Shown in pieces: positions 9,531 through 20,445 of a stretch of 21,778 bases of DNA. The DNA lies in NCBI GenBank assembly GCA_036897485.1, contig JAYMTF010001705.1, positions 1-21,778 on the forward strand. Reading direction: 5' to 3'. How positions within the stretch are numbered: the stretch's first letter is position 1; every line of letters starts with the position of its first letter. Source of the stretch: Pelargonium nanum. Taxonomy: Eukaryota; Streptophyta; Magnoliopsida; Geraniales; Geraniaceae. Below the pieces are notes generated by a model. That model did not search any database. It was not told where the DNA came from and worked only from the letters and a program-made list of their open reading frames with translations. The position numbers and the translations under genes are program-made.

Positions 9531-9739
9531 TATTGCGCCTAGGACTAGAAGTGCGAAAGATGTAAGAAAAGACTGGTTGCGGGTGGGAATGGATGAAGAG
9601 TGGAAATCGCTTCAACCATGTATGGGCGAGTTAGGGAAGTTTGGGTTGAATTAAGCGGCAAAAATGGATCCTGAGGTGGTAGTGGTTCCAAAGAGGAAGT
9701 GATATGAGGTGGAAAGAGTAATTGCAGAGACCAGTTCAA

Positions 9740-10378
9740 AAAATGCGAGTCCTCCATGCCTGTAAAGTCGGGTCTGCCACAATTAATGAGTCTCTTGGCA
9801 TGGAGCTGTCGTGAGATGGGTAACCCACACATAGTTTGTGTCCTGCTCGACATCGTGCAGAAAAAGAAGCTCGATATGATCTTTCTTGTTGAAACAAAGA
9901 GGGCGCGTGAGGAATTTGAAGCGGTCAGGAAAACTCTGGGGATGGTAGGCTGCTTGGCAGTTAACAATATTGGTCGAAGTGGGGGCCTAGCTCTTTTTTG
10001 GAATGTTCAGACTTCGTTGCTGGGCTAGTCTAGGTTCATTGATATTTCAGTTATGTCCAAGACTTGGGGAGTTTGGCGTGTCACTGGATACTATGTGGAG
10101 TCAGATCGTTATATGTGCAGGGCGTCATGGGAATGAAATAAGGAATTTATCAAATATTTCTACTCTTTCTTGGATTTGCATTTGTGACTTCAATGATCTG
10201 TTGGGGGCTAATGAAAAACACGGTGGAAATCCGTTGCCGCAAACTATGATCGAGGGCTTTGCTTAAGCTATCTAGGATGCAAGTTTGAATGACCTTGGGT
10301 ACAACGGATATGGATTCACATAACATCGAGGGAGAGTTGAAAACGAGTGTATAGAGGCACGGTTGTCTCAATCATTTT
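9740..10378 (+). pseudogene. LINE ORF2 remnant (AP-endonuclease domain only)
   Basis: A 90-codon frame from 9756 contains LAWSCREMGNP, FLVETKRAREEF and GRSGGLALFWN, the start of the apurinic endonuclease of plant L1-type LINE ORF2 (usual LSWNCRGLGNP, FLxETK, GRSGGLALLW). After a frameshift near 10028 the homology continues with WICICDFNDLLGANEKHGG (about 10171-10226) and LGYNGYGFT (about 10295-10321). There are in-frame stops at about 10264, 10273 and 10322. Everything from the end of the endonuclease on, including reverse transcriptase, is missing. The element is thus 3'-truncated, not 5'-truncated as new LINE copies usually are, which implies later deletion or replacement. Orientation matches the ORF1 remnant just upstream. 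Confidence 0.8.
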
Positions 10379-10740
10379 AAGGGCCCTGTGCTAAAATAAT
10401 AAGTTAGACTCCTGACCAAAAATTGATTAAAAAAACACGATTTAATAATATAGAGTTTTATTTTTCGGGTCGGTCTGTGAACCGAGTGACCCATACTTTA
10501 GCCATATCTTCGTGTTCTTTGTCATACATTGTCGGCTGGATTGGTTTTCAATCTCCTGAATTTGTTTTGCCTCTTCTTAATGATGATTTATATTAACTAT
10601 TAAGTATCTAGTTTCGATTAAAAAAAAATACGGAAAACATAACATAACATAGAGCAAACCAAGTAAAAATTATTACATTTTCACATGTTATATTGGCATT
10701 GGCTACCTATTATTAAATACTCCAGTTTTAAAGGTGGGTA
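10379..10740. other. AT-rich spacer upstream of the SRF gene
   Basis: No retroelement homology continues here and no gene is seen. It contains GGGTCGGTCTGTGAACCGAG, a short GC-rich island. The 3' portion probably belongs to the SRF promoter. Confidence 0.35.
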
Positions 10741-10748
10741 TATATAAA
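10741..10748 (+). promoter_or_regulatory. Candidate TATA box of the SRF gene
   Basis: TATATAAA lies 415 bases before the ATG. The CT-rich leader-like sequence (about 10871-10930) begins 120 bases downstream. Other AT-rich runs nearby could serve equally, so this is a candidate only. Confidence 0.3.
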
Positions 10749-10893
10749 GTAATAAATAAAACAAAATTTGAAAGAATATATCAAATTCAAAATTTCAAAA
10801 AAAGCATTACTTTTTGACTGTTGAGTCCTGCTTTTAAGAAAGAACAGACACAGAACAAAATTCCCAGCCAGCTCTCCTCTTCTCTTCTAAGCT

Positions 10894-10914
10894 TCCAAAA
10901 ATCCCAACTTTGTT
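10894..10914 (+). repeat. Direct repeat in the SRF 5' leader, copy 1
   Basis: A 21-base word (beginning TCCAAAAATCCC and ending TTTGTT) is repeated exactly at 11081-11101, 187 bases downstream. Both copies lie in the probable 5' untranslated leader. Confidence 0.7.
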
Positions 10915-11080
10915 GTCTCTCCTTACAAATTTTCGAAATTCATTATTTAAAAATCATTCTACAAGAATTTTTCTAATCTACCCAACCTCTGATTCTTCGA
11001 TTCTCGCGCACATTCCCACTTTCTTTTTTTCTCAGCTCGAAACTGTTTTGAACACTTGAGTTTGCTCAGTTCAGGCTCAG

Positions 11081-11101
11081 TCCAAAAATCCCAACTTTGT
11101 T
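11081..11101 (+). repeat. Direct repeat in the SRF 5' leader, copy 2
   Basis: Exact copy of 10894-10914, 54 bases before the SRF start codon. The flanks do not align, so it is an isolated word, not part of a longer tandem duplication. Confidence 0.7.
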
Positions 11102-11155
11102 TTGTTTGGTGGATAAGAAGAAAAGAAAAGAAAGTTAATTTTCTCTTCCGAGAAA

Positions 11156-14100
11156 ATGGGTTCTCAGAATTGGGCTCTGTGCATGCGGGTTTTTGTTGGT
11201 TTTGTGATGATTTCGTCTCTGCCGCCGCTTTGTGCTGCTCTCACTGACCCTCGCGATGGTAACACATTTTTCTCTGTTTGTTTCCTTTTTTTGTTTTAGT
11301 TGATTCGTGTCGCTCTGCTCTGTTTGTTTACCGAGAAAATATGATGGATGGAAACTGCTGGGAAAATCATTTAAAGCAGCTTACTTTACCTTTCTATAGT
11401 GTCGGTCTTGACGACCCAAAATGGAGATTCTCATTTAGATTATTCTTCGATAATTGCCGTTTTTTTAGCAATCTGATTCTGATGGGTAAAAATATTTGTA
11501 TTTCTGAGGATTGATAATTGTAGTTTTTTTTTTATTATTTATTATTATAATTTTTAAACCTTGGACTGATTGAAGTTATAGTGTTAAACTCCTAAAAGAT
11601 TCTGGAAAATTTTGGCTTCCAAATATGTTATTTTTTTTTAAACTATTCTTTTTATTCTATTGTTGGAGGGAGGTTGCTTATGCTAGAGCAAAAATTTGAG
11701 AAGATGACAATTATGATGAAGAAAAAAGGAGAGTTAGAGCTAGCTTAATTAGAAGGAGAAGAAAGTTAGTGAAAATGGAACAAGAAAAAGAAAAAAAGAT
11801 CCAAATTTTGATTCAAGAGTATGAGAATGTTTGAAGTTTTTTGGCATCAAAATTTAATAGAGGTGTAAAACTATAATTCCACCAAAAAATTCAGTATAGG
11901 GACTAAATGTAGAAAAAATTGAAAGTTCAAATCGTACTTAAACATTTTACCTTTTTTTTTTGGATTATTGTAGATGGCATTGCGTTTTGGCTTCCCAAAG
12001 CACATAACTACAAAAAAATAATTTTATAACAGATCAAACTACCTTAGGCTGTCATTTCGTCCGACAAAAGTTACTTTTAACAAATTTAACATGTTCATCT
12101 CATCATGTGAAGGTCACCTGACCTATTAATGATATTTTAGCATGCTTATTGAGAAATGTAAGCTTGTTATTCATTTTAGCATGATTTTTCTGAATATTAA
12201 CACTACCTTTCTCTGTCTCTCTTAGTTGGGGCTATAAACAGCTTGTATATTTCTCTAGGCTACCCTCCTCTTCAGGGATGGCTTCTTGTTGGAGGAGACC
12301 CGTGTGGGGATCATTGGGAAGGAGTTAATTGTGTCTTTTGGAACATTACTGATATGTATGTTAATTTTCATGTTTTCTTTTTCCTTCTATTATTCTTTTA
12401 TATTTATTGTGAATAATAACCAAGATTTATGTTCATTGAATTTGATGAGCTTATTGGGTTTACAGAAACCTAAGTGGCATGAACTTGGGAGGAGCGCTTG
12501 GTGGTGCCCTGGATTTCGCATCTATCATAACCATGTGAGCAGCTTTGTAATTGATTTACTTATCAATTGCATGAGATTTAGTCGTCTGGTTTAATGTCTA
12601 CGTGTTCTCTGCTTCTTGATTACGGTTATGGTTCATGGATCACAATGTGCCATTGGTTAAATTATATGTTTCCTTGATTGAGTAGTTTCCGTCAAAATAT
12701 TGGAGAGATACTTAAGAAAGTTGGCTGCTTGTAAATGAGCGTTATCGTCTAGCTCTAATGTGGACTTGGTTGGTTCTGGATTCTTAAAAAAAAAAAAACT
12801 AAGAGTTTAGCCTACCAATTAGACACATCCGAGATGATGTTGCATCCGAGACCAAATCAAGAAGGATGAATCATATTTCACCATACATTATGTGCTACTG
12901 CAATAGAGGGAGAACTTGGCTCGACAGTAAAGCTGCCTAGTGTCCTTGAGGTGTGTACATATATGACGCTCCATAGGCTCCAATAGCGGGAGCATCATGC
13001 ACTAGGCCACCCTAATCATGTAGTAATAGTTCCTTTGGCTACATCCCAATGGTTCAAGCATAACGCTTCTCTTATAGAGACCACAAGTTCAAATCTTGTC
13101 GGGTGGGGTGAGGTTCTGGGAAAAGAGGAGAGCTACCCCATGTTGGGTTGCTCGGCCCATTTGAACAAATATTATTGTTTTAAATCATGCAGTATTGCAT
13201 TAATGCATGTTATTCTTTCATATGCTTATTTGGTAGTCCTTATGGTGTGTATATTAATTTATGGAGCAGGGATTTGAGCAACAACCACATTGGAGGAACT
13301 TTTCCATCTAATTTGCCCGTAACACTCAGAAACTTGTATGTTTAAACCTGTCCTTTTTTGTGTCCGTGATTTGCTAGACAAGCCACTTTTAGCACATTAA
13401 CTCACACATTTTTCTTAACCAAGCAATATGTTCCGGTCCGCTGTGTTAGTTCTCTTTCAGGTAACCAGATCACTGGAACCATTCCTGATAGTCTGTCCTC
13501 ATTGACTCAGTTGTTACAGTTGTAAGTTACTAGGTTTCCATCAAACATTTCTCTTCTTAATGTGAATTATTTGAATGCTAGTACTCTATATTCGATTTGT
13601 TTTCTATTTATTTATTCAATCTATCTTTTCTCTTCCTTAGGTCAGTGAAGGACAATCTTTTGAGTGGTGAAATACCGGATTCCTTTCAACTACTTACAAG
13701 CTTGACAATCTTGTAAGCATTTTATGTTTTCTATCAAAGTTGTTCCTTATTGATCAAATTTTGAGGTTTTGGATGTGACGAGTTATATATGATGATCCAG
13801 GGATTTGTCGGGTAATAATTTGAGTGGTCAACTGCCTCCCTCGATGGGGAATTTGTCATCTCTTTCGTCATTGTGAGTAACTTCTATCTCGAGATTTCTT
13901 GTCACTAGACAAGTATAATCTCCCCAATAAATTCATTAACGGCTTGTTGATTGCAGGCACTTGCAGAATAATAAACTTACTGGAGTACTTGATGTACTAC
14001 AGGATCTTCACCTGATGGATTTGTACTTTCTTACACTCTTTCACTTCAATTTTTTTAAACATACTCTTCTTAGTACTTTTAGGTAGCGTTTGGATTAGAA

Positions 14101-17100
14101 GTTTGGTTTAATAAATAATGAGAATCGAGAATTGGAATGAGAATGGGATTGTTCATGTTTGGATTACGATCTTTTGGTTATGAAATTCCTATTCTCGATT
14201 CCCATCTGCATTCCAATTTTTCTAATTCAAACGCTTCCATAGTGTTGTACTAGTTAATCAGAAGTTAGTTCTCGTCAATTACTGCTTGTTGCAACTAACA
14301 ACATATCACTCTTTTATTTAGGAACATAGAGAACAATCTTTTCTCTGGGCCTATACCTGCTTCGTTGCTGAGCATCCCGACTTTCAGGTGAAGCTATAAT
14401 GTATTGCATTTTAGCCATCTTTTTGTAACATGGTTTCTATTATTTTCAGATTTACATATTCTGAAAAAAGTATTGGTTCCCTAGTTCTTGTGAAGAAAAA
14501 ACCTTTGAGTTGGTGTGAGAAACATGGGTCCGTAACTGAGACTTAATTATGTTTTTGCACCTCCCAGACTTCCATTTTTCTACATGTTGTCCATGTCCTG
14601 ATTTTCTTAAATTTTCCAACTTAAAAAAAAAGTACAGTTTTAGGGGTGTAAAACTATTTTACCCTTAAAATAAAGCCGACTTTCTACTTCAGTTTCTGTT
14701 TAGCTTAATACCGAAACCGAAATGCTTTCTTACGTATAACTAGCTGGATTGCAATATAATTGGACATGGGGGTGGCTCCCATGACTTAGCTAAACAAGCA
14801 AATCTCGATGTTGTTATTTTACTACAATTTCTCGTCTTTGTAACCGCACCTTTATTGTGCAGGAGTGATGGCAACCCCTTCAACACTACAGTTATTCCAT
14901 CATCTCCTGCCCCGGCCCCTATGTCTCCAGCTGGGGCACCTTATTCTGAAGAAACTCACGGGAAACAAGCAAATGGACCTTCTGCTACACAAATACTAGA
15001 TTCTCTAACATCTAGGAAATTTTTAACGGCCAGAACTGTAACTTGGATTGCTGCTATCGGGGCTATGGTACTTCTAGTATTAGCATTAGGATTGTGCCTC
15101 TTCTTGTCAAGGTGCTGTAAAGGAAGGAAAATGGATGAAATTGAGGAGAAGCATAATGTGGATACATATAATGCCCCTAGAGAGAAGCCTAAATACAACG
15201 ACTCTTCGCTACAACCAAATTACGAAATGGAGAAAGGTGTTTTTATCCTTACCCAGTCTTCTTTTAAGACGATATTAGGACTGGGCATGATTGGGCCTGG
15301 ACTGGACATCTGGACCATACCGGACCGGACCGGACCAAAAGGTTTGGTTCGGTCTTCAGTCTGGTCCATATTCAAACCGGTCCGGTTTGGTCCTATTCTG
15401 GACTGATTTTGATTTTTTAAATTTATTCTATTAGTAAATGTATATATAAATATATTATTTTTTAATCAATTTTAGTACAATAAATTTCATTATTATTCAC
15501 TCCAGTTATATTTATGTTCATATTTTAACACTCTATAATAAATTGATATGGGTCCATTTAATCCAGTCTCAGGCCGGTCCACACAAAGTTGCTCCACTTA
15601 GGTCCTAGACAGCATACTTGTTTTCGCCTTTGAGTTATATTTCTTCTAATTTGGCATTCTTTTCAAGTTTCCTCAGCAATTCCTAAGGAAGGAGTTAGCA
15701 AACCTCTAGATGGATGCAGAGTGGATAATAGGAGAACAGGTTTGAATATACAAACACGTGGTGAACAGGAGATTGATGCGAAGAAAGTGGCAACAAGCTC
15801 GAGGCACAAGAAAGATCATGCAATAGACATGGCAGGGTCGACTTTGAATTCCACGGGATTCCATCTACCGCCACCTCCTCCCTCTTTCCTTACTTCTGAG
15901 AAGGTGATCGTAAATCCAATTGTGCCTGCTGAAAATGCTATGAAGAGACCCCCTACTAATAGTGTCAGCTCGTGTTCTGCAAGTGTTTTCACCATTGCTT
16001 CGCTTCAGCAATACACAAATAGCTTTTCTGAGGATAATTTTATTGGAGAAGGCACGCTTGGCAGTGTTTATAGGGCTGACCTACCCAACGGAAAGGTAAG
16101 TTTCTTTTGATATTACACGAACTAATTTTCTTTTGATCTCAGTATTTTCTTTATTTGTTCTTCAAATGCTCATGCATCTTTAAGATCCTGATGACCGTCT
16201 TTCACTTGATTCATTATTGTAGCAACTGGCAGTTAAGAAACTAGACACTTTGGCTTCTAGCCAGCAGAGTGATGAAGAGTTCCTTGAGATGGTATCTGGC
16301 ATCTCCAAACTTAAACATGCTAATATTGTGGAGCTTTTGGGTTACTGTTTGGAGCATGGTCAACGGCTACTTGTTTATGAGTATTGCAAAAATGGGACGC
16401 TTCATGATGCACTGCAAGTGGATGATGAGATGCACAAGAAGCTTTCATGGAATGCACGCATCCAGTTAGCTCTTGGAGCCGCAAGAGCGCTAGAGTAAGT
16501 ACAATAAGGAATCAATTGACTAATCTGAAAATACGTTTCTATTTTTTCACGGAGTTGGATACTCTAAATGGAATGCTCATTCTAGGCTGGGAGGCAAGAG
16601 CTGGCTGATGGGCCTGCAGGCCAGTCTAAAAAACATATGGGCTGCGGTTCGTTTTGCTAGCAAAATAAGCCATGGCCTGAAATCGGACCAAACCGCTTGC
16701 GTTTAAACACGCCGAGCCAAAAAACGCCCGCATGTTTACGGTCAACTTTTTCCGGCCCAAGCCCTGTATAGAGGCAAGGAACAAATTCTCTAATCACCTA
16801 TAGTTCTACTATTGGTGGCTTGGGAGATCCTCTAGAAGGGCTTGCTTGTGGTTTTGCTTACACGTGCAAGATAGGATCATAGGAGGTGTTATTGCTTCTC
16901 CTTTTTTTAACTATTTATTGGTCGAGGAGTGAGTTATCTTTCTGTTTGTTGTGAAGGTATTTGCATGAGGTCTGTCATCCACCCATCATACACCATAATT
17001 TCAAGTCTGCGAATATTCTTCTTGATGACCAGCTTCTAGTGCGAGTTTCAGACTGTGGTTTGGCTCCTCTGCTATCATCTGGCTCTACAAGTCAGGTATT

Positions 17101-19307
17101 TCTTTGTTTTAAGATGTTCATATCATCTTGTCTTTTTATTGGGTTTTACTTACCTAAGTTGACTTCTAGGAGATGGAGTTCAATATAATGCGAGAAAAAT
17201 TGCTTAGAGATAACATATAATTAGAGTTGCCAATTCGCGTTGACGTGTCATGTCAAAGATTGAATATGTGCTATGCGAGTGAAGACAATCACGACACATT
17301 TAATAATCATGTTCAAATATAGAACGCAAACACAACATGTTTGATATTCGGTTTGGTGTTTGTGTTCGTGTCGGCTTTGCCTCAAATGAGAGACAAGACG
17401 AGTTGCAGTCGATGTTGGCATGTTGCTCACATTCACTTCTTGCAGTCACTTACCGCAAGCGAAGTAGATTTGGATGAAGAGTGGAGACTATGTGTGAGAA
17501 GATGAGATGAATAAAAATTAGAGAAAAGAGATAGAGAAGAGAAGAGATTGAGCAATTAACCAATGCTATGATTTAACAATAAAAAAATTGCTAATAACAT
17601 TTAACCGTATTCATAGGTTCAACATGAACACAACACAATTATAAATGTGTTGAGCCAAAACACGCTTAAATCTTGTTTCGTTTTGGGTCATGTGTTGTTT
17701 CTCAAATCGCCAACTCTACATATAATGTTAGTGAAGCAAGGAAAAAGTGGGCGCAATAGGCAGCATTTTTCTTAAAACACGTCAGAGATTTGAAAGAATT
17801 ACTTTGGATGTTCAAAGTGGCGTGGCGTAGTGGAGCCCAACAAAAATATGACGCTCTAATGAGAGTGGAGCTAGTGCTCAGAAAACAATGATGTTAGGAA
17901 CCAATCTAGTCAACTGTGTAGGTGAGAGAGCTTAGTATTTCAGCGTAAACTGATAAAATACGTAGGTTTTATGCAAAAAAATGTTTCATAAAAAAATGGT
18001 TGGAGAAAACACACAAGATCGTAGATGTCAATGCAAAATTTATGAGCTATAAAATTAACTTTCGTACGCATGTATACGATATTTTGCTAATATTGGTGAG
18101 CATGCTCTTTAGTTGTCAGGACACCTCCTCACTGCATACGGTTATGGTTCCCTGGAATTTGAGTCTGGGAGTTATACTTACCAGAGTGATATTTACAGCT
18201 TTGGAGTCGTAATGTTAGAACTCCTAACGGGGAGAAAGTCATATGAGAGGTACGTTTTTCATGATCTGTCGGAACATTTCAAATCTGCATAATATCCGCT
18301 TATTGAAACTCATTCACGGATTTTCACAATTTAGGTCACGACCTAGAGGAGAGCAATTTCTGGTTAGATGGGCAATACCTCAACTTCATGATATCAATGC
18401 ATTGTCGAGGATGGCGGACCCTTTTCTAAATGGAGCATATCCTATTAAGGCGCTGTCACGATTTGCCGACATAATATCCCTATGTCTACAAGTGAGTGAT
18501 TTTTCAATCTCTATTATTTTGGCATGTTTTGTATGGTATCGTTATGTAACATGAATGCATGGATAACCGATTGTCGGGAGACAAGGCCATAACCAATCCA
18601 CTCTTTGTTTGACATGTTAAATCTAAATTTAATATCATAGGAACATATAATTTCCTATAGTCCAACTCCTTGATTAGTTTATAAGAATTTTCATGAGAGG
18701 TTAGTTTATAAGAATTTGGATTAAATTTTTATTTAGTTTCATATCTATCTCAATTTAAGAATTTTGTGCAAGAACACTTCAAGAACAAATGAATAAAATG
18801 TATTTGGGGGTATTAATTAGACAAAGGACATTTTGGATATTATAGTAAAAAAGTCTTGTGTAACTCACACGTGCAAAGTAGGAGAATATTCCGTTAAACG
18901 TAATTAACATTTTGATGTTTGGAAACACTAGGGAGTTAGTTGATGTTTAAAGAAGTTAGGTAGTTAGATAAATGGGCATATTTTTAATTGGATAGTTATT
19001 GTGTTTGTGTCATTATTGTGTCCCGTACTCCATGCTTCGTTGAAACCATTGAAGATGACGAGGCACTGTTGTTTTCGTGTACTATGGGAACTAGGTGAAA
19101 ATGTTATGATGCAATGCACTTTCGAAGGATTTCTTTATCTTTTGTTCTTACATATCGACTTATAATTGTAAATATATACCGAGACTTTTGCTTTCAACAC
19201 TCTTGAGTTCATTGAATCACGCGTTTGTGCAGAGAGAACCGGAATTCAGGCCACCAATGTCCGAAATCGTTCAAAGCCTCTTAAACATGATTCAGAGAGA
19301 AGTTTGA
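11156..19307 (+). CDS. SRF: STRUBBELIG-RECEPTOR FAMILY (SRF) LRR receptor-like kinase, complete, 16 exons
   Basis: Exons: 11156-11258, 12226-12355, 12466-12534, 13270-13335, 13450-13521, 13641-13712, 13801-13872, 13957-14022, 14322-14387, 14863-15236, 15677-16095, 16223-16494, 16957-17095, 18113-18249, 18335-18491, 19233-19307. All introns are GT-AG and the exons join in frame to 762 residues plus TGA. Order: signal peptide (1-28), SUB domain with GDPCG-x2-W-x-G (59-67), LRRs (about 79-238, 66-72-bp exons), Pro/Ser linker, transmembrane helix (298-320), juxtamembrane region with PPPPPS (428-433), kinase (about 485-757). The closing [15 protein letters not shown] and [10 protein letters not shown] blocks are SRF-specific. 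SRFs act at the plasma membrane in development and cell-wall or immune signalling. The kinase is atypical: Lys508 is present, but HRD is HHN (606-608), DFG is DCG (626-628) and APE is SLE (653-655). It resembles the SRF1/SRF3 branch most, by memory only. The length is normal for the family and there is no lesion. Confidence 0.95.
12911..13015 (+). repeat. Degraded Au-type SINE in SRF intron 3
   Basis: ACTTGGCTCGACAGTAAAG resembles the A-box start of the widespread plant Au SINE (GCCTTGGCGCAACTGGTAAAG), followed by a GACCTAGAGGTCA-like piece. The end AGCGGGAGCATCATGCACTAG then CCACCCT resembles the SINE 3' end (AGCGGGAGCTTAGTGCACCGG...GCCCTTT). The B box and middle are deleted, so the copy is short and dead. 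The comparison sequence is from memory. Confidence 0.5.
13030..13165 (+). repeat. Second tRNA-like repeat fragment in SRF intron 3
   Basis: CAATGGTTCAAGCATAACGC (A-box-like) is followed by CAAGTTCAAATCTTG (B-box-like, about 13084-13098) at tRNA-like spacing. It directly abuts the Au-type SINE remnant and may be another SINE. The ends are not defined and the assignment is weak. Confidence 0.3.
14082..14238. mobile_element. Short MITE in SRF intron 8
   Basis: The ends form an inverted repeat: GGTAGCGTTTGGATTAG on the left, and GGAAGCGTTTGAATTAG on the minus strand at the right. In between, GAGAATCGAGAATTGGAATG pairs with an inverted copy (CCTATTCTCGATTCCCATC...CATTCCAATTTT). The 157-bp element resembles common plant GCGTTTGG-ended MITEs. 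No clear target duplication was found. Confidence 0.55.
15270..15600 (+). repeat. Non-autonomous element remnant in SRF intron 10
   Basis: Starts near TTAGGACTGGGCATGATTGG (15276-15295) and is rich in GGACCGG/CCGGTCC words (15318-15395), with a further GGCCGGTCC near 15570. This matches plant hAT-type non-autonomous elements with CTAGGGCTGGGCA-like ends. The right terminus is lost. It lies entirely inside the intron, clear of both splice sites. Confidence 0.45.
16580..16775 (+). repeat. GGCC-rich element remnant in SRF intron 12
   Basis: CTAGGCTGGGAGGCAAGAGC and GGGCCTGCAGGCCAG lead into CCATGGCCTGAAATCGGACC and CGCTTGCGTTTAAACACGCC, with TTCCGGCCCAAGCC at the end. These phrases occur in a dispersed plant non-autonomous repeat family known to me by sight. 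Its composition contrasts with the AT-rich intron around it. Confidence 0.4.
17222..17718. mobile_element. Non-autonomous hAT-type element with perfect 8-bp target duplication, in SRF intron 13
   Basis: The left end is TAGAGTTGCCAATTCG and the right end, read on the minus strand, is TAGAGTTGGCGATTTG. The element is flanked on both sides by CATATAAT (17214-17221 and 17719-17726), an exact 8-bp target duplication, the hallmark of the hAT superfamily. The 497-bp interior has subterminal ACACG/CGTGT words and a purine-rich core at about 17455-17560, and no transposase. The intact duplication implies a comparatively recent insertion. It lies mid-intron, about 390 bp before the next acceptor, and the flanking exons still join in frame. 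Confidence 0.85.
18674..18717 (+). repeat. 17-bp direct repeat in SRF intron 15
   Basis: TTAGTTTATAAGAATTT occurs at 18674-18690 and again at 18701-18717, a 27-bp period. The rest of the 741-bp intron (18492-19232) shows nothing else I can define. Confidence 0.6.
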
Positions 19308-19918
19308 ACTAATCAATCAATGGAGGTGAACATATTTATCTCTAGATTTCGCATGTTTAGTGCCCCATTTCTTGTCAAGATTTGCTTATTTTCTGATTTC
19401 CCGTCATTGTTTCGTGTAAATACTGCATGTCGTTTTGTTTTTATGTAATGCCATTGTATTGTGTAAATGTGATTAGTTCAGTTTTGGCCTTGTTCGAGAT
19501 TTTCGGAGAAATACCTTAAGAGCCTTGGAGGGCATGGCATGCACAATGTGGAAAATTCTTGTGGCTTTTTCTTTTATTTTTTTTTAATACAAATATTTTT
19601 TTTCATTCTTTGATAATATTGGGTCATGTGTTGAGAACTTCATATTAGCTACCAATCTTATGTATTGAAATTCACTCGGTGCATTCGAAACAGATTTATG
19701 TGAAGCAAATGGAGTCTCCGACGTGTTTTAATTTGTAGTCACAACTTTTCTTCGGAGAAGATGCGTGCTCTCCGATATAGCTTCAGATACTATGTAAATG
19801 ATCAATTCAACTAAAATAAACGGTCAAATGTCTCATATTAATTCCACATTCTACGCAAATTAAAACATCAAATGTTTGCTTTATTGTATACATAGTACTA
19901 ATGAATAGTAGTTTCATT
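19308..19918. other. Convergent 3' flanks of the SRF and terpene synthase genes
   Basis: About 610 bases separate the two stop codons. The SRF side (19308-19500) is T-rich and 3'-UTR-like (TGTAAATGTGATTAG near 19463) without a canonical AATAAA. A T-run lies at about 19570-19605. No other gene or repeat was seen. Confidence 0.45.
19880..19885 (-). terminator. Candidate poly(A) signal of the terpene synthase
   Basis: AATAAA on the minus strand, 33 bases beyond the stop codon that ends at 19919. Motif and distance suit a plant near-upstream element. Confidence 0.4.
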
Positions 19919-20244
19919 TCATAGAGGCAATAGAGACACCATATAGTCCTTAAGGGTTGGAAGGTTGTGTTTATCATCATAACTATACATCAAGGGCACC
20001 ATCCTTGCAGAATTCAGACAAGATTTGGTGAAAGATTGTGAAAAAGGGTTGAAATCACTTAGGCATGCATGGTTTAGCCTCTTCCATGAATTCGAAATCA
20101 TGTCCGCGACATGTTCGCGGGCAGATTCTATTGATATTTCACGATTTTTGTTCATGTAATAGTCTATGTAAGAGCCATCGTGCCCATTTTGATTCTCATC
20201 CTGAAATAAGTTCAAATAAGAACTAGTAGAAAGTGTAAAAGAAT

Positions 20245-20445
20245 ACAATCGAATTTGACATGATCGGGTCGGGATGAAAAAAATGTATCCAACCGAATTG
20301 ATCAGACCAAATGAATTTGGTCCGGACTTCAGTTCACTCACTGTATAATCATTTTGTCCGGTCGTTGGTCCATTACTTAAAGAATATTCAATTTCGATCG
20401 ATCTTGATCTGGCCTAGTTTTGGGCCGATGCCCAACCCTACTAAC
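20245..20445 (-). repeat. Non-autonomous element remnant in the last terpene synthase intron
   Basis: On the minus strand it begins TAGTAGGGTTGGGCATCGGC (20442-20423), followed by GGCCAGATC, GGTCCGGAC-like and CGGTTGG words. End type and word content match the remnant in SRF intron 10 (15270-15600), in opposite orientation. The inner boundary is not defined. It lies within the intron, about 35 bases from the donor. Confidence 0.45.

Noticed and set aside
9545-9967. 140-residue minus-strand open frame
   Set aside because: It is antisense to the LINE ORF1-ORF2 junction, where the plus strand carries clear endonuclease homology.
13084-13098. Possible tRNA gene around the B-box-like CAAGTTCAAATCTTG
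   Set aside because: No acceptor stem or anticodon arm can be built. It is better read as a SINE fragment.
14855-15406. 183-residue uninterrupted frame through SRF exon 10 and into the intron
   Set aside because: The residues after about 15236 run past a good GT donor into the repeat in intron 10. The spliced form continues the SRF family sequence in exon 11.
17248-17436. 62-residue minus-strand frame
   Set aside because: Lies wholly within the 497-bp hAT-type element and has no transposase features.
18000-18212. Frame reading through the start of SRF exon 14
   Set aside because: It is out of frame with the kinase. Using the AG at 18111-18112 as acceptor restores the family sequence ([12 protein letters not shown]).
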